Origin: Vibrio ishigakensis
GTDB lineage: Bacteria; Pseudomonadota; Gammaproteobacteria; Enterobacterales; Vibrionaceae
Direction of reading: 5' to 3'
DNA: 64,000 nucleotides
Assembly (NCBI RefSeq): GCF_024347675.1
Contig: NZ_AP024881.1
Span: 2,232,001 to 2,296,000, forward strand
The notes beneath the pieces were generated by a model that saw only the letters and a program-made list of their open reading frames with translations, searched no databases and was not told where the DNA came from. Position 1 is the stretch's first letter, and each line of letters opens with the position of its first letter. This document shows, piece by piece, positions 9,014 to 19,591 of this stretch. The position numbers and the translations under genes were made by a program.

Positions 9014-9772
9014 ATGTTAGTAGTAAAAAGCATACCTGCATTTAACGATAATTACATCTGGCTGATTCACAATAACCAAGGTGAGTGCGCCGTGGTCGAT
9101 CCGGGCGATCACCAACCAGTAATCAACTACTTACAACAGCATGAGCTCACATTAAGCACCATACTTATCACTCATCATCATGCAGATCATGTAGGCGGTG
9201 TGGCTGCTCTAAAGCGCGCTTATAAAGATGCCAAGGTGGTAGGCCCAACTAAGGATGCTGTCGCTGGATTGAGCCAGTCCGTTCAGCAGGGTGACAGTTT
9301 TGAGCTATTCGGCGAAACCTTCGAGGTTTTAGACCTTCCGGGTCATACCCTAGGTCATATTGGATACCTTGCCGATGAAAAGCTATTTTGCGGAGATGTG
9401 CTTTTCTCCGCTGGCTGTGGTCGCGTCTTCGAAGGCACTCCAGAGCAGATGTGGAGTTCACTATCCAAACTGGCCAGTTTAGACTCTAAGACTCAGGTGT
9501 TTTGTGCTCACGAGTATACCGCCAGCAACCTAGCCTTTGCCCTAGCCGTAGAGCCAGGAAACAGCGAGTTACAAAAATATCGCGACAAGGTAAACCAACT
9601 GCGAGGGCAACAGAGACCGACACTTCCAAGCACGATCGGTCTAGAAAGCGCCATAAATCCTTTTCTTAGAGTGACGCAGCCGGAGATTATGGATTCGGTG
9701 CGTAATAAGACTGAAGATTTGAGCCCGCTCGGGGTATTCACTGCGCTTCGAAAATGGAAAGATCACTTCTAA
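9014..9772 (+). CDS. gloB: Hydroxyacylglutathione hydrolase (glyoxalase II)
   Basis: GloB hydrolyses S-lactoylglutathione to lactate and glutathione, completing methylglyoxal detoxification. The 252-residue protein is a metallo-beta-lactamase-fold enzyme with the THHHADH metal motif at residues 53-59, [11 protein letters not shown] (third metal His) and [17 protein letters not shown] (bridging Asp). The C-terminal [14 protein letters not shown] and NPFLRV glutathione-binding part is complete. AAGGA lies 8 bases before the ATG. It is divergent from yafS with a 38-bp gap. Confidence 0.96.
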   Translation: MLVVKSIPAFNDNYIWLIHNNQGECAVVDPGDHQPVINYLQQHELTLSTILITHHHADHVGGVAALKRAYKDAKVVGPTKDAVAGLSQSVQQGDSFELFGETFEVLDLPGHTLGHIGYLADEKLFCGDVLFSAGCGRVFEGTPEQMWSSLSKLASLDSKTQVFCAHEYTASNLAFALAVEPGNSELQKYRDKVNQLRGQQRPTLPSTIGLESAINPFLRVTQPEIMDSVRNKTEDLSPLGVFTALRKWKDHF

Positions 9773-9826
9773 TTGTATACACTCATTCGAATTTTCCGCG
9801 AAAAATAGAGTTATAAAGGTAAATTG

Positions 9827-11407
9827 ATGAGACTCAAGCACAGCTGGGTTCTGGCACTCCTGTTAACAGGGTGTCAGGTGGCTCAAACTCCAGAAACAAC
9901 AGAGACAGAGGCACCGAAACAAAACCCTGATTCCAGTCTCGAACAAGCCCCTATCAAAGATGAGGCTCAAGCACAGACAGATTTAGAGCCTAAGGTTGAA
10001 GCAACCAAAGAGCTAACGCCTCAGGAGCAAGAAGACGTATGGAAGCGCATCGGCATGCAACTGGAATTGCCGGTCGCTGACCATAAGAAAGTCGAATATT
10101 ACCGCAACTGGTATCTCAAACACCCGAGCCACCTTCGCACCGTATCAAAGCGTGCCGAGCCTTTCCTATACCTAATTACCGAGAAGATTGAAGAGCGTAA
10201 CCTGCCGTTAGAGTTAGCCCTACTTCCTGTGGTTGAAAGCTCGTTCGATGCCTTTGCCTACTCGCATGGCAGTGCGGCTGGCCTATGGCAGTTTATTCCG
10301 GGTACGGGCAAGATGTACGGCCTAGAGCAGACCTATTGGTATGACGGTCGTCGTGACGTTGAAGCATCAACTGACGCCGCTCTTAACTATCTTACTTACC
10401 TAAGTGAGCGCTTCGATGGCAACTGGAACCATGCGATTGCTTCATACAACAGTGGCAGTGGTCGCGTAAGCAGTGCTATCCGTCAAAACCGCCGTCATGG
10501 TAAGCCAATTGATTTCTTCTCGCTAAAGCTGCCAAAAGAGACCAGTGGCTATGTGCCTAAGCTGATGGCGCTGGCAGACATAGTCGCCAACCAAGAAAAG
10601 TACGGTGTATCCATCCCGCCTATTGCCAACAAGCCAGTTCTGGTTAGCGTTGACCCGAAAGAGCAGCTAGATCTAGGTATTGCCGCTCAGTATGCAGGCA
10701 TTTCAGTAAAAGAACTTCAGAGCTACAACCCAGCCTACAATCAATGGGCAACCGCGCCAGAAGGTCCACACCAGCTTCTTATCCCTATTGAGAAAAAAGA
10801 GCAGTTTGAAAAGCAGGTGCAGGAAAACCGAGGCAAAGGCATCAAGGTAACGCGCTACAAGGTACAGTCGGGCGATACGTTAAGCCAGATTGCTCAAGCG
10901 CATAACACAACTATGGATGCCATCAAGACCGCCAACGGCATGAGCTCTTCTGCCCTTCGTGCGGGGGCTTACATCTTGGTTCCGACCTCGAGCCAAAATG
11001 CTAACGCCTATGCACTGAGCGCCGATAACCGCCTCAAGCAGACTCAATCTCGCTCTCGTGGTGACTACAAGGTTACGCACAAGGTGAAATCCGGTGAGAG
11101 CTTCTGGACTATCGCTAAGAAGCACGATGTTTCGGTCCAGTCTCTGGCTAGATGGAACGGGATGGCACCAAAAGACACGATTCGTGTAGGCCAAGACCTA
11201 GTCGTTTGGAAACAAGGTAAACAAGGTGCGGTTATTCGCACGGTTTACTACTCGGTTCGTAGTGGTGACAACATCAGCACTATCGCAAACCGCTTCAAGG
11301 TACGTTCGTCTGATGTGATCAAATGGAACAACCTTGATAAATCCAAATACCTAAAACCAGGTCAAAAGCTTAAGCTGTATGTAGACGTGACTAAGGTTAG
11401 CGTTTAA
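9827..11407 (+). CDS. mltD: Membrane-bound lytic murein transglycosylase D
   Basis: MltD is an outer-membrane lipoprotein that cleaves peptidoglycan glycan strands to 1,6-anhydromuramyl ends. The ATG at 9827 is preferred over an in-frame TTG three bases upstream, because AAGG at 9816-9819 is 7 bases from it. The signal peptide ends in LLTGC (lipidated Cys16). An acidic, low-complexity linker follows, then an SLT domain with the catalytic Glu in VVESSFDAFAYSHGSAAGLW. The C-terminus has three LysM repeats (YKVQSGDTL, HKVKSGESFW, YSVRSGDNIS), one more than the two usual in E. coli MltD. It follows gloB, as in enterobacteria. Confidence 0.94.
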   Translation: MRLKHSWVLALLLTGCQVAQTPETTETEAPKQNPDSSLEQAPIKDEAQAQTDLEPKVEATKELTPQEQEDVWKRIGMQLELPVADHKKVEYYRNWYLKHPSHLRTVSKRAEPFLYLITEKIEERNLPLELALLPVVESSFDAFAYSHGSAAGLWQFIPGTGKMYGLEQTYWYDGRRDVEASTDAALNYLTYLSERFDGNWNHAIASYNSGSGRVSSAIRQNRRHGKPIDFFSLKLPKETSGYVPKLMALADIVANQEKYGVSIPPIANKPVLVSVDPKEQLDLGIAAQYAGISVKELQSYNPAYNQWATAPEGPHQLLIPIEKKEQFEKQVQENRGKGIKVTRYKVQSGDTLSQIAQAHNTTMDAIKTANGMSSSALRAGAYILVPTSSQNANAYALSADNRLKQTQSRSRGDYKVTHKVKSGESFWTIAKKHDVSVQSLARWNGMAPKDTIRVGQDLVVWKQGKQGAVIRTVYYSVRSGDNISTIANRFKVRSSDVIKWNNLDKSKYLKPGQKLKLYVDVTKVSV

Positions 11408-12257
11408 TCAAAGCAAAACTTGCGAACAATGGATTATGATCAGAGGCGTCACTAGTTGGCGCCTCTGCTTTTTTTAGCTCTAGACCACGGTAATAGATAT
11501 GGTCTAGCACCTCGCCATCCATAAAACGAGACCTATTGTCAGGGTCAAAGCTTACCTCAATCAGCCCGGCATTACTCATAGCCTTTCTAAGCGCCTGTGA
11601 ACGACTATCACTCCAAGTATTGAAGTCTCCGCCTAGAATGACAGGCCCCTTATGCTCCTTGAGCTTCTCGCCAAGCAAGCCAAGCTGTTTCGCATAGTCC
11701 TCGGTTCCAAAGGTAAAGTTAATTCCGTGCAGATTCCCCACCCCTAGCACCTCACCATTAGAAAGCTGATAAGTGGCAAACAGCGCCGATTTCGGCAGTC
11801 TCAACCAGGGCTCAGTAGAAAGCTGCGCGCAGATCTTGCTTGGATAGACATGGGCAAGGTTAAACACCCCAGCTGAGGCATCAAACATCTCGAACGCCTT
11901 TGCCTGCTGACCAATCCAATCTGCATGATAGAGCCATGACTTAAACTCTTCAGACATGCTTACCTCTTGCAGTAACCCGAGCTGAATCTTTGAAAGATAA
12001 GATTCAAGATCTGATTTCCAGCCCGCCTTATTCTGCTTGTAGATATTCCAAACCAAGACCTCTATCTGCCCGTCTTTATCCAGAGGTGATGCGCTTTGAA
12101 ACTCCTTACACTCGATATTACTTTCTTGCTGTTCCTGCAGACCATCGGTAACCACCACGGTATCCTTGTCCGGCACCTGAGGCCAAAAATCAAAGGCAAG
12201 CACACCTAGAGTAGTTAAGGTGGCAATAAGGGCGATAAGAGAGCGTTTGAATGTCAT
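11397..12257 (-). CDS. yafD: Endonuclease/exonuclease/phosphatase family protein, YafD-like
   Basis: A 286-residue protein with one N-terminal hydrophobic segment (residues 6-22), probably a membrane anchor or signal. The EEP-fold domain follows: VLVWNIYKQN, LLQEV (metal-binding Glu), GNLHGINF, ILGGDFNTWSDSR (catalytic Asp/Asn) and LDHIYYRG with SDASDHNPL (terminal Asp-His). The substrate in this branch is unknown; both phosphodiester and phospholipid cleavage occur in the superfamily. It is convergent with mltD, overlapping by 11 bases. Confidence 0.82.
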   Translation of the reverse strand: MTFKRSLIALIATLTTLGVLAFDFWPQVPDKDTVVVTDGLQEQQESNIECKEFQSASPLDKDGQIEVLVWNIYKQNKAGWKSDLESYLSKIQLGLLQEVSMSEEFKSWLYHADWIGQQAKAFEMFDASAGVFNLAHVYPSKICAQLSTEPWLRLPKSALFATYQLSNGEVLGVGNLHGINFTFGTEDYAKQLGLLGEKLKEHKGPVILGGDFNTWSDSRSQALRKAMSNAGLIEVSFDPDNRSRFMDGEVLDHIYYRGLELKKAEAPTSDASDHNPLFASFALIKR

Positions 12258-12301
12258 ATACGGCTGGGGCTTGGGAGGAATAAAAACAATCTAGCATAAA
12301 C

Positions 12302-12329
12302 AAAAAGCCCCCGCACGATGCGAGGGCTT
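12302..12329 (-). terminator. Intrinsic terminator after glnB
   Basis: Read on the minus strand, AAGCCCTCGCA/TGCGGGGGCTT forms a GC-rich stem followed by five U. It lies 24 bases beyond the glnB stop. Confidence 0.88.
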
Positions 12330-12352
12330 GAGGTCTTGTGTTGCTATGAGGC

Positions 12353-12700
<348 letters not shown>

Positions 12701-12766
12701 CTACCTCTACAAGTGTTTGTCTGCTTTGAATATTATCCTATTTCACAGCGAAATGGCTATACAGTT

Positions 12767-13075
12767 TTACTTCATTGAAGCGTAGTAAGCAGCCAAGTTT
12801 GCGATATCTTCATCGCTCAACATAGAGGCTTGCGCCTGCATCACCGCAGCCAAGCCGCCATTGCGCTGTTTCGCCTTGTAGGCCTTCATCGAAGAAACTA
12901 GGTATTTTTCGTTTTGGCCCGCCAGGTTTGGATAGCCATCGATAACCGCAATACCATCAGCACCGTGACAAGCAGCGCAAATCGCTGATTTCGCTTTACC
13001 TGCTGCCGCATCTCCTGCCGTGGCACCAAAACTCACGCCAAGGGCTAACACTGCAGACACTAGAATCTTGTTCAT
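12767..13075 (-). CDS. Periplasmic class I c-type cytochrome (small, single haem)
   Basis: A 102-residue secreted electron carrier. A signal peptide ending near ATA (residue 20) is followed by one CxxCH haem site (Cys33, Cys36, His37 in CAACHG). A C-terminal Met in [14 protein letters not shown] is the likely sixth ligand. The [12 protein letters not shown] and [12 protein letters not shown] segments resemble cytochrome c553/c554 and half-units of cytochrome c4. Partner oxidases or reductases are not shown by neighbours. AAGGAAA precedes the start. The symbol is left blank because naming varies. Confidence 0.85.
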   Translation of the reverse strand: MNKILVSAVLALGVSFGATAGDAAAGKAKSAICAACHGADGIAVIDGYPNLAGQNEKYLVSSMKAYKAKQRNGGLAAVMQAQASMLSDEDIANLAAYYASMK

Positions 13076-13093
13076 AAGGTTTCCTTTTTCTAA

Positions 13094-14410
13094 TTATTGC
13101 TTCCAATAAAAACTGCAGTCTTGACCAGAAAATGCTTTGCAAACAAAGAGGTCACCCACAGCTACTACTTCTTGGTTATACATCAAAATCGGGGTCAGCG
13201 ATCGTTTCCATGGCGGAATTTGATACTCCTGAAACAGTTTTTTTAGTTTTCGACTGCCGCTGCGCCCTTCAGGGTGCAATACCAAACCTTCCCCGACCGG
13301 AGCGAAGGCTATGCTTACCTTCTCTTGGGCAAGCGGTGCGCGAAGCTTTAAGCCAACTTCTGAGTCTTGGTATAAGCCAACACTTCCCAGATTCTCTGGT
13401 AAATCAATCTCTTGCCCTACAACCAATGCCTGACTCCAGCTAGGTTTGAGATTTCTCACCGGAGCAATATACAACTGCCCCTGAAAGCGATGCACGCTGA
13501 AGCCCTTCATAGCTAGCTTAGGGTTAGCATCAGGACGAGCATTTACCACCTCATCGACTATCATCCTAAGCTGATTTTGGCTTGGCATATTGAGGCCTTG
13601 CTCTTTAATCCACATTCGCAAAAGCTGGTTTTGCAGCGCAGGTTCACAACTAAGTAATGCCTCGCATTCCAGCCCTAGGTCGTCACCCACTAAGCCTTGA
13701 TACTTCTCTTTGATAAGGCTCTGTAGCAACTGCTCTTGCTCATAACATAAGGCCGCTGATCGTGTGGCAGAAGCTTGGATATGAGGCCAGCGCTGGCTAA
13801 GTTTAGGAATCACCTCATGGCGCAGGAAATTCCTATCAAAATCGGTATTCTGGTTACTCTCGTCCTCAACCCACTCTAGCTGACATCTCTGAGCTTCGGC
13901 TTCTAACTCGGCGCGAGTAAACCCAAGTAAGGGACGAACCAGAAAGCCACCAGCGAACGAGCTGATCTCTCCCATCGCAGCCAAACCTGCTGGCCCACTG
14001 CCACGCTTTAGGGCGAGTAAAAGGGTTTCTAGCTGATCATCACCGTGTTGGGCTGTTAGCAAGATATCACCCTCTCCAAGGTACTCTTGTAACAGAGAGT
14101 ATCGCGCCTCTCGCGCTTGAGCCTCTAGGCTCTGTTTAGAGCTAAGCTCGAGCCTGGCGTACTCTACACAAAATGATATCTGATACTCACGACACCATTT
14201 ACCGCACAGCTGTGCCCACTCATCTGCGTTTTCACTCAGCCCATGATGTATGTGCACCGCCTTGACGGAAGTGGCTGGATGTAGCTCTCGATAGCGAGCC
14301 AAAACGTGCAGCAGTAGGCGTGAATCCAAGCCACCACTTAACGCGAGCACTACCTCAGCACCTTGGTGCGACTCTAACAAACGAGAAAGTGGCGAGAGTA
14401 AATCTGTCAA
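13094..14410 (-). CDS. tilS: tRNA(Ile)-lysidine synthase
   Basis: TilS attaches lysine to C34 of the tRNA(Ile) CAU anticodon, switching its identity from Met to Ile; it is normally essential. The 438-residue protein has the PP-loop SGGLDS at residues 25-30, HHGLSENADEWA, and DDQLETLLLALKRGSGPAGL near residue 135. The C-terminal tRNA-binding region with GRSGSRKLKKLFQE is present. The start codon is TTG at 14408-14410, with AAGGGA about 6 bases upstream and no ATG that keeps the PP-loop. It lies just downstream of the accA terminator. Confidence 0.93.
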   Translation of the reverse strand: MTDLLSPLSRLLESHQGAEVVLALSGGLDSRLLLHVLARYRELHPATSVKAVHIHHGLSENADEWAQLCGKWCREYQISFCVEYARLELSSKQSLEAQAREARYSLLQEYLGEGDILLTAQHGDDQLETLLLALKRGSGPAGLAAMGEISSFAGGFLVRPLLGFTRAELEAEAQRCQLEWVEDESNQNTDFDRNFLRHEVIPKLSQRWPHIQASATRSAALCYEQEQLLQSLIKEKYQGLVGDDLGLECEALLSCEPALQNQLLRMWIKEQGLNMPSQNQLRMIVDEVVNARPDANPKLAMKGFSVHRFQGQLYIAPVRNLKPSWSQALVVGQEIDLPENLGSVGLYQDSEVGLKLRAPLAQEKVSIAFAPVGEGLVLHPEGRSGSRKLKKLFQEYQIPPWKRSLTPILMYNQEVVAVGDLFVCKAFSGQDCSFYWKQ

Positions 14411-14428
14411 AGAGAATCCCTTAAAGCG

Positions 14429-14454
14429 AAAAAAGCGAGCTAATGCTCGCTTTT
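14429..14454 (-). terminator. Intrinsic terminator after accA
   Basis: A perfect AAAAGCGAGC/GCTCGCTTTT stem with a 4-base loop has an A run on the left, giving terminal U in minus-strand RNA. It lies between the accA stop and the tilS start, so tilS depends on read-through or its own nearby promoter. Confidence 0.85.
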
Positions 14455-14473
14455 AGTGTAACTGTTTCTTGGC

Positions 14474-15433
14474 TTAGCAGTAGCCGTAACTCATCAAGCG
14501 GTCATAACGACGCTCAAGAAGCTCTTCGTTATTCTTGCCTTCTAGCTCTGCAAGCTGAGCAATAAGCGTAGACTTCACGTTCTCAGCCGTTTGGATGTGG
14601 TCACGATGTGCACCGCCCAGTGGCTCAGAGATGATCTCATCGATTAGGCCAAGTTCTTTTAAGCGAGGAGCAATCAGACCCATGGCTTCTGCAGCCTGTG
14701 GCGCTTTTTCAGCGTCACGCCAAAGGATAGATGCACAGCCCTCTGGAGAGATAACCGAGTAGGTCGAATACTCAAGCATGTTAACGAAATCGCCAACACC
14801 GATTGCCAGTGCACCGCCTGAACCGCCTTCACCTACTACGTTACAGATAACCGGTACTTTTAGACCTGCCATTACTTTAAGGTTTTGTGCAATAGCTTCA
14901 GACTGACCACGCTCCTCTGCACCAACACCAGGGTATGCACCCGCGGTATCGATAAAGGTGATGATTGGCATGTTGAAACGCTCAGCCATCTCCATCAGGC
15001 GAAGGGCTTTACGATAACCTTCTGGCTTAGGCATACCGAAATTGCGGATTACCTTTTCTTTGGTCTCACGACCTTTCTGGTGACCAATGATCATCACTGG
15101 GCGACCTTCTAGGCGAGCGATACCACCAACGATTGCCTTGTCGTCTGCGTAATGACGGTCACCACACAATTCATCGAATTCAGAGAATACATGCTCGATG
15201 TAATCATAGGTGTAAGGGCGCTGTGGGTGGCGAGCTAGCTGAGCTACCTGCCATGCACCTAGGTCACCGAAGATCTTCTTCTTTAGCTCTAGGCTTTTTT
15301 TCTCCAAAGATGCGATCTCTTTATCCAGATCTACACCCTCTTCACCACCATGGCGGCTAACGTCACGCAGCGCTTCGATTTTCGCTTCCAGTTCCGCGAT
15401 CGGCTTTTCAAACTCTAGAAAGTTTAAACTCAT
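14474..15433 (-). CDS. accA: Acetyl-CoA carboxylase carboxyltransferase subunit alpha
   Basis: AccA pairs with AccD to transfer carboxyl from biotin to acetyl-CoA, the committed step of fatty acid synthesis. It has exactly 319 residues like E. coli AccA. The N-terminal coiled segment starts [15 protein letters not shown]. The carboxyltransferase core has [30 protein letters not shown] and [15 protein letters not shown]. The AAGGA site is 7 bases upstream of the ATG. It lies 46 bp downstream of dnaE, the classical order, and ends at a terminator. Confidence 0.97.
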   Translation of the reverse strand: MSLNFLEFEKPIAELEAKIEALRDVSRHGGEEGVDLDKEIASLEKKSLELKKKIFGDLGAWQVAQLARHPQRPYTYDYIEHVFSEFDELCGDRHYADDKAIVGGIARLEGRPVMIIGHQKGRETKEKVIRNFGMPKPEGYRKALRLMEMAERFNMPIITFIDTAGAYPGVGAEERGQSEAIAQNLKVMAGLKVPVICNVVGEGGSGGALAIGVGDFVNMLEYSTYSVISPEGCASILWRDAEKAPQAAEAMGLIAPRLKELGLIDEIISEPLGGAHRDHIQTAENVKSTLIAQLAELEGKNNEELLERRYDRLMSYGYC

Positions 15434-15479
15434 CTAGCATTCCTTCATTCGTTACTGCTGATGACAGTTGGTTCCATCA

Positions 15480-18400
15480 TCAATTAAATTCGAGTTCTAC
15501 CTGGCTTTGACCAAGTAGCTGCTTTAAATCGTCCAACAAGGTATCCGATGGCGTTACTCGCCATTCCACGCCCAAGCTCAACTTAGCCCTAGCGTCTGCT
15601 CGTTGGTAATAAATATTTACTGGCACCGTGCCTGCACGATGCGGCTCAAGGATTTCTCCAAAGCGTTGGAAAAACTGAGCGTCGATTTGCGACTCTGAGA
15701 TCGACAGTGAGAGTCCTGAGGCAAATTTTTCGCGGGCTTGGCCAAGATCCAATACCTCGCGCGCCGTCATTTTAAGGCCACCATTGAAATCATCAAAGCT
15801 GACCTGTCCTGAAACCACCACAATTTTATCTTTTTCTACATAATCTGCATACTTTTCTAACACATCCGAGAAAAGCATCACCTCAATTCGTGCAGATCTG
15901 TCGTCTAGGGTCATAATTCCGATGCGCGTACCACGTTTGGTGGTCATTACTCGAGCGGCAATAACTAGTCCTGCGAGAGTCACTGACTGATCGCGTCGGG
16001 TCGGTGTGGCATTATTCAAACGACAGCTAGTGTATTTAGCTAGCTCTTTGCGGTACTCATTCACCGGGTGTCCGGTCAGATAAAGGCCAAGGGTCTCGCG
16101 CTCCCCCTCGAGCCATACCTTTTCAGGCCATGCTGGTACCTGGGCATACGCCTGCTCAACCCCAGCATGAGTATCATTTAGAACACCAAACATATCGGAC
16201 TGACCAAAGGCTTCCGCTTGGTTGTGCTGACCAGCAGCACGCACGGCGTCATCGACCGAAGCCATCATAGCCGCGCGATGAGGACCCAATCTGTCTAACG
16301 CACCTGCTTGGATAAGCTTTTCAATCACGCGCTTGTTGCACTTTTTAAGGTCTATGCGGGCACAGAAGTCGAATAGGTCTTTGAAATGACCGCCGGAGTT
16401 GCGCGCCTCAATGATACTCTCGATTGGGCCTTCACCCACGCCCTTGATAGCACCAATACCGTAAACCACGGCGCCATTCTCATCCACGTTAAAGCGATGC
16501 AGACCCACATTCACATCTGGCGGTAGGATCTTAAGTCCCATACGCAGACATTCATCGACAAGGCCCACAACCTTCTCGGTGTTATCCATATCCGCGGTCA
16601 TTACCGCCGCCATGAATTCAGCCGGATAGTGTGTCTTTAGCCACAGAGTTTGATAAGAAACCAGAGCATAAGCAGCCGAGTGAGATTTGTTGAAACCGTA
16701 GCCTGCAAACTTCTCTACCAAGTCGAAGATCTTCATGGCTAGCTCGCCATCAACACCGTTGTTCTCCGCGCCCTCTTTAAAGGTACCGCGCTGCTTAGCC
16801 ATCTCCTCAGGCTTTTTCTTACCCATTGCACGGCGAAGCATGTCCGCGCCGCCTAGGGTATAGCCCGCCAAAATCTGCGCGATCTGCATTACCTGCTCTT
16901 GATAGAGGATAATACCGTAGGTCGGATCTAGGGTCTCTTTTAGAGATTCGTGTTGCCAGGTTTCATCTGGGTAGGAGATCGCCTCTCGACCATGCTTACG
17001 GTCGATAAAGTTATCTACCATCCCCGACTGCAGCGGACCTGGGCGGAACAGAGCCACCAGTGCGATGATGTCTTCAAAGCAGTCTGGTTGCAGACGCTTG
17101 ATAAGCTCCTTCATGCCACGGGATTCAAGCTGGAATACCGCCGTGGTTTCAGAATTCTGTAGTAGACGGAACGAGGCTTCATCCTCAAGCGGAATCGACT
17201 CGATTCGAACCGGGTCTTTACCCTCACGTTCAAGCCTAGGGTTAATCAGCGCCAAGGCCCAATCGATGATGGTCAGAGTACGCAGACCTAGGAAGTCAAA
17301 CTTAACCAGACCGGCGGTTTCTACGTCATTCTTATCGAACTGAGTAACTGGGAAGTGGCCTTCAGAGTCCGCATAGATAGGCGCAAAATCGGTAATGGTG
17401 GTTGGCGAGATTACAACACCACCTGCGTGCTTACCGGCGTTACGTGTACACCCCTCTAGGATGCGACACATATCGATAAGCTCTTTTACCTCTTCATCGG
17501 CATCATAGAGCTCACCAAGCTGAGGCTCGGCATCAAATGCCTTAGCTAGGGTCATACCTGGATCTGGCGGCACCAGCTTAGAGATACGGTCAACAAAGCC
17601 ATATGGGTGACCCAGCACACGGCCAACGTCACGGATAACCGCTTTTGCTGCCATGGTACCGAAGGTGATGATCTGAGATACCGCATCACGGCCATACATC
17701 TCGGCAACGTGGTCGATAACCTGATCGCGTTTATCCATACAGAAGTCGACATCGAAGTCGGGCATGGAAATACGCTCTGGGTTCAAGAATCGTTCGAACA
17801 GTAGGTCATATTCAAGGGGATCGAGGTCTGTGATCTTGAGGGCATACGCCACCAGCGAGCCCGCACCTGAACCACGACCTGGGCCTACAGGGATAAAGTT
17901 ATCCTTAGACCACTGGATGAACTCCATTACGATCAAGAAGTAGCCTGGGAAGCCCATTTGGTTGATAACGTCTAGCTCGATCTGCAGGCGATCATCGTAT
18001 TCAGGACGACGCTCTTCACGCACCTTAGGGTCAGGGAATAAAAACTCGAGGCGCTCTTCTAGGCCCTCTCGAGATTTCATTACCAAGAATTCGGTCTCTT
18101 CCATACCCTCGGTTGGGAATGCGGGTAGGAAGTATTCGTTTAGGCGAACGGTGACGTTACAGCGCTTGGCAATCTCCACGCTGTTTTGCAGTGCCTCTGG
18201 AATATCCGCAAACAGCTCGCACATCTCTTGTTCGGTGCGAAGGTATTGCTGAGCACTGTAGTTCTTAGGACGTCTCGGGTCTTCTAGGGTAAAGCCATCA
18301 TGAATAGCTACGCGGATCTCGTGCGCTTCAAAGTCTTCTTCGGTAAGGAAAACCACCTGATTAGTCGCAACCACAGGCAGGTCATATTTTTCAGCGCATT

Positions 18401-18959
18401 CTAGAGCGAAGTGAAGATAGCTCTCTTCATCAACACGACCAGTGCGGGTTAGCTCTAGATAGAAACGATCTGGGAAGTATTGCTGATAAAAGGCAATACT
18501 GTCCGAGACAAGGCTAGGGTTACCCTTTAAAAGCGCGCGCCCTACTTCACCATTCTTGGCACCGGAAAGGATAATAAGCCCTTCATTGAGCTCAGCTAGC
18601 CACTCTTTATCGATAACAGGCTGATGCTGAACATGGCCACGAAGATAAGCCTTGGAGATAAGCAGGGTTAGGTTCTTATAGCCTTGGTTATTGGCTGCTA
18701 GGACCGTAATGCTAGTAAGCTCATCACCAAAAGCAGCAGATTGCAGGGTAAAGTCCGCACCTATGATAGGTTTGACCCCACAGCCATGCGCCGTGTTATA
18801 GAACTTAACCAATCCACACAGGTTGGTAAAATCGGTCAGGGCAACGGCAGGCATGCCAATCTCGGCCACCTTCTTAACCAAAGGTGGCACTTTGGACAAG
18901 CCATCCACCATGGAAAAGTCACTATGGACACGAAGATGAATAAACCTAGGCTCTGTCAT
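15480..18959 (-). CDS. dnaE: DNA polymerase III alpha subunit
   Basis: The replicative polymerase subunit, 1159 residues (family about 1160). Domains in order: N-terminal PHP ([18 protein letters not shown]); palm with catalytic acidic motif PDFDVDFC near residue 400 and the third Asp region near 555; helix-hairpin-helix; the clamp-binding motif QSDMFG near residue 920; and an OB domain with [21 protein letters not shown]. Its proofreading partner dnaQ lies about 8 kb downstream on the same strand. It is flanked by rnhB and accA, the conserved order. Confidence 0.97.
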   Translation of the reverse strand: MTEPRFIHLRVHSDFSMVDGLSKVPPLVKKVAEIGMPAVALTDFTNLCGLVKFYNTAHGCGVKPIIGADFTLQSAAFGDELTSITVLAANNQGYKNLTLLISKAYLRGHVQHQPVIDKEWLAELNEGLIILSGAKNGEVGRALLKGNPSLVSDSIAFYQQYFPDRFYLELTRTGRVDEESYLHFALECAEKYDLPVVATNQVVFLTEEDFEAHEIRVAIHDGFTLEDPRRPKNYSAQQYLRTEQEMCELFADIPEALQNSVEIAKRCNVTVRLNEYFLPAFPTEGMEETEFLVMKSREGLEERLEFLFPDPKVREERRPEYDDRLQIELDVINQMGFPGYFLIVMEFIQWSKDNFIPVGPGRGSGAGSLVAYALKITDLDPLEYDLLFERFLNPERISMPDFDVDFCMDKRDQVIDHVAEMYGRDAVSQIITFGTMAAKAVIRDVGRVLGHPYGFVDRISKLVPPDPGMTLAKAFDAEPQLGELYDADEEVKELIDMCRILEGCTRNAGKHAGGVVISPTTITDFAPIYADSEGHFPVTQFDKNDVETAGLVKFDFLGLRTLTIIDWALALINPRLEREGKDPVRIESIPLEDEASFRLLQNSETTAVFQLESRGMKELIKRLQPDCFEDIIALVALFRPGPLQSGMVDNFIDRKHGREAISYPDETWQHESLKETLDPTYGIILYQEQVMQIAQILAGYTLGGADMLRRAMGKKKPEEMAKQRGTFKEGAENNGVDGELAMKIFDLVEKFAGYGFNKSHSAAYALVSYQTLWLKTHYPAEFMAAVMTADMDNTEKVVGLVDECLRMGLKILPPDVNVGLHRFNVDENGAVVYGIGAIKGVGEGPIESIIEARNSGGHFKDLFDFCARIDLKKCNKRVIEKLIQAGALDRLGPHRAAMMASVDDAVRAAGQHNQAEAFGQSDMFGVLNDTHAGVEQAYAQVPAWPEKVWLEGERETLGLYLTGHPVNEYRKELAKYTSCRLNNATPTRRDQSVTLAGLVIAARVMTTKRGTRIGIMTLDDRSARIEVMLFSDVLEKYADYVEKDKIVVVSGQVSFDDFNGGLKMTAREVLDLGQAREKFASGLSLSISESQIDAQFFQRFGEILEPHRAGTVPVNIYYQRADARAKLSLGVEWRVTPSDTLLDDLKQLLGQSQVELEFN

Positions 18960-18976
18960 TGGTGCTTACTACTCTC

Positions 18977-19591
18977 TTAATCAATTAACCCTAAAGCGCG
19001 CTTCACTGGCTTAAAGCTTTTGCGGTGCTGCTCTATTACACCATGCTTCTCGATAGCCTCAAAGTGCGCCTTAGTTGGATAGCCTTTGTGTTTGGCAAAG
19101 CCAAATTCTGGATGAAGTTTGTCGAGCTCTTCCATCTCATGATCGCGCACTACCTTTGCGATAATAGAAGCAGCGCTGATCTCAGCAACACGAAGGTCTC
19201 CCTTCACCACGGCCTGCCCCTGCATAGGAAGTTCTGGTACTCGGTTGCCATCGATAAGCACATAATCTGGCTGTACCGATAGACCTTCAACGGCGCGCGT
19301 CATCGCCAGCATGGTAGCATTTAGGATATTAAGCTCATCAATCTCAGCGGGTGAACAGCGGCCTACAGACCATGCCAGAGCTTTCTCTTTGATCTCAGGA
19401 AACAGAGCCAAACGCTTTTTCTCAGTCAGTTTCTTGGAATCATTCAACCCTTCGATGGGATTGTTTGGGTCTAGTATAACTGCAGCGGTCACCACATCAC
19501 CCACTAATGGACCACGACCCACTTCGTCTACACCAGCAAACAGTTGAAAACCTTGAGGATACTCAAAGGGTTCAAAGATATCTTTACTCAT
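18977..19591 (-). CDS. rnhB: Ribonuclease HII
   Basis: RNase HII nicks 5' of single ribonucleotides embedded in DNA, starting ribonucleotide excision repair. The 204-residue protein shows [17 protein letters not shown] near residue 17, with Asp and Glu of the DEDD site, then YVLIDGN (third Asp). The [15 protein letters not shown] segment and the [10 protein letters not shown] signature follow. Its ATG directly abuts the lpxB TAA, suggesting translational coupling. Confidence 0.96.
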   Translation of the reverse strand: MSKDIFEPFEYPQGFQLFAGVDEVGRGPLVGDVVTAAVILDPNNPIEGLNDSKKLTEKKRLALFPEIKEKALAWSVGRCSPAEIDELNILNATMLAMTRAVEGLSVQPDYVLIDGNRVPELPMQGQAVVKGDLRVAEISAASIIAKVVRDHEMEELDKLHPEFGFAKHKGYPTKAHFEAIEKHGVIEQHRKSFKPVKRALGLID

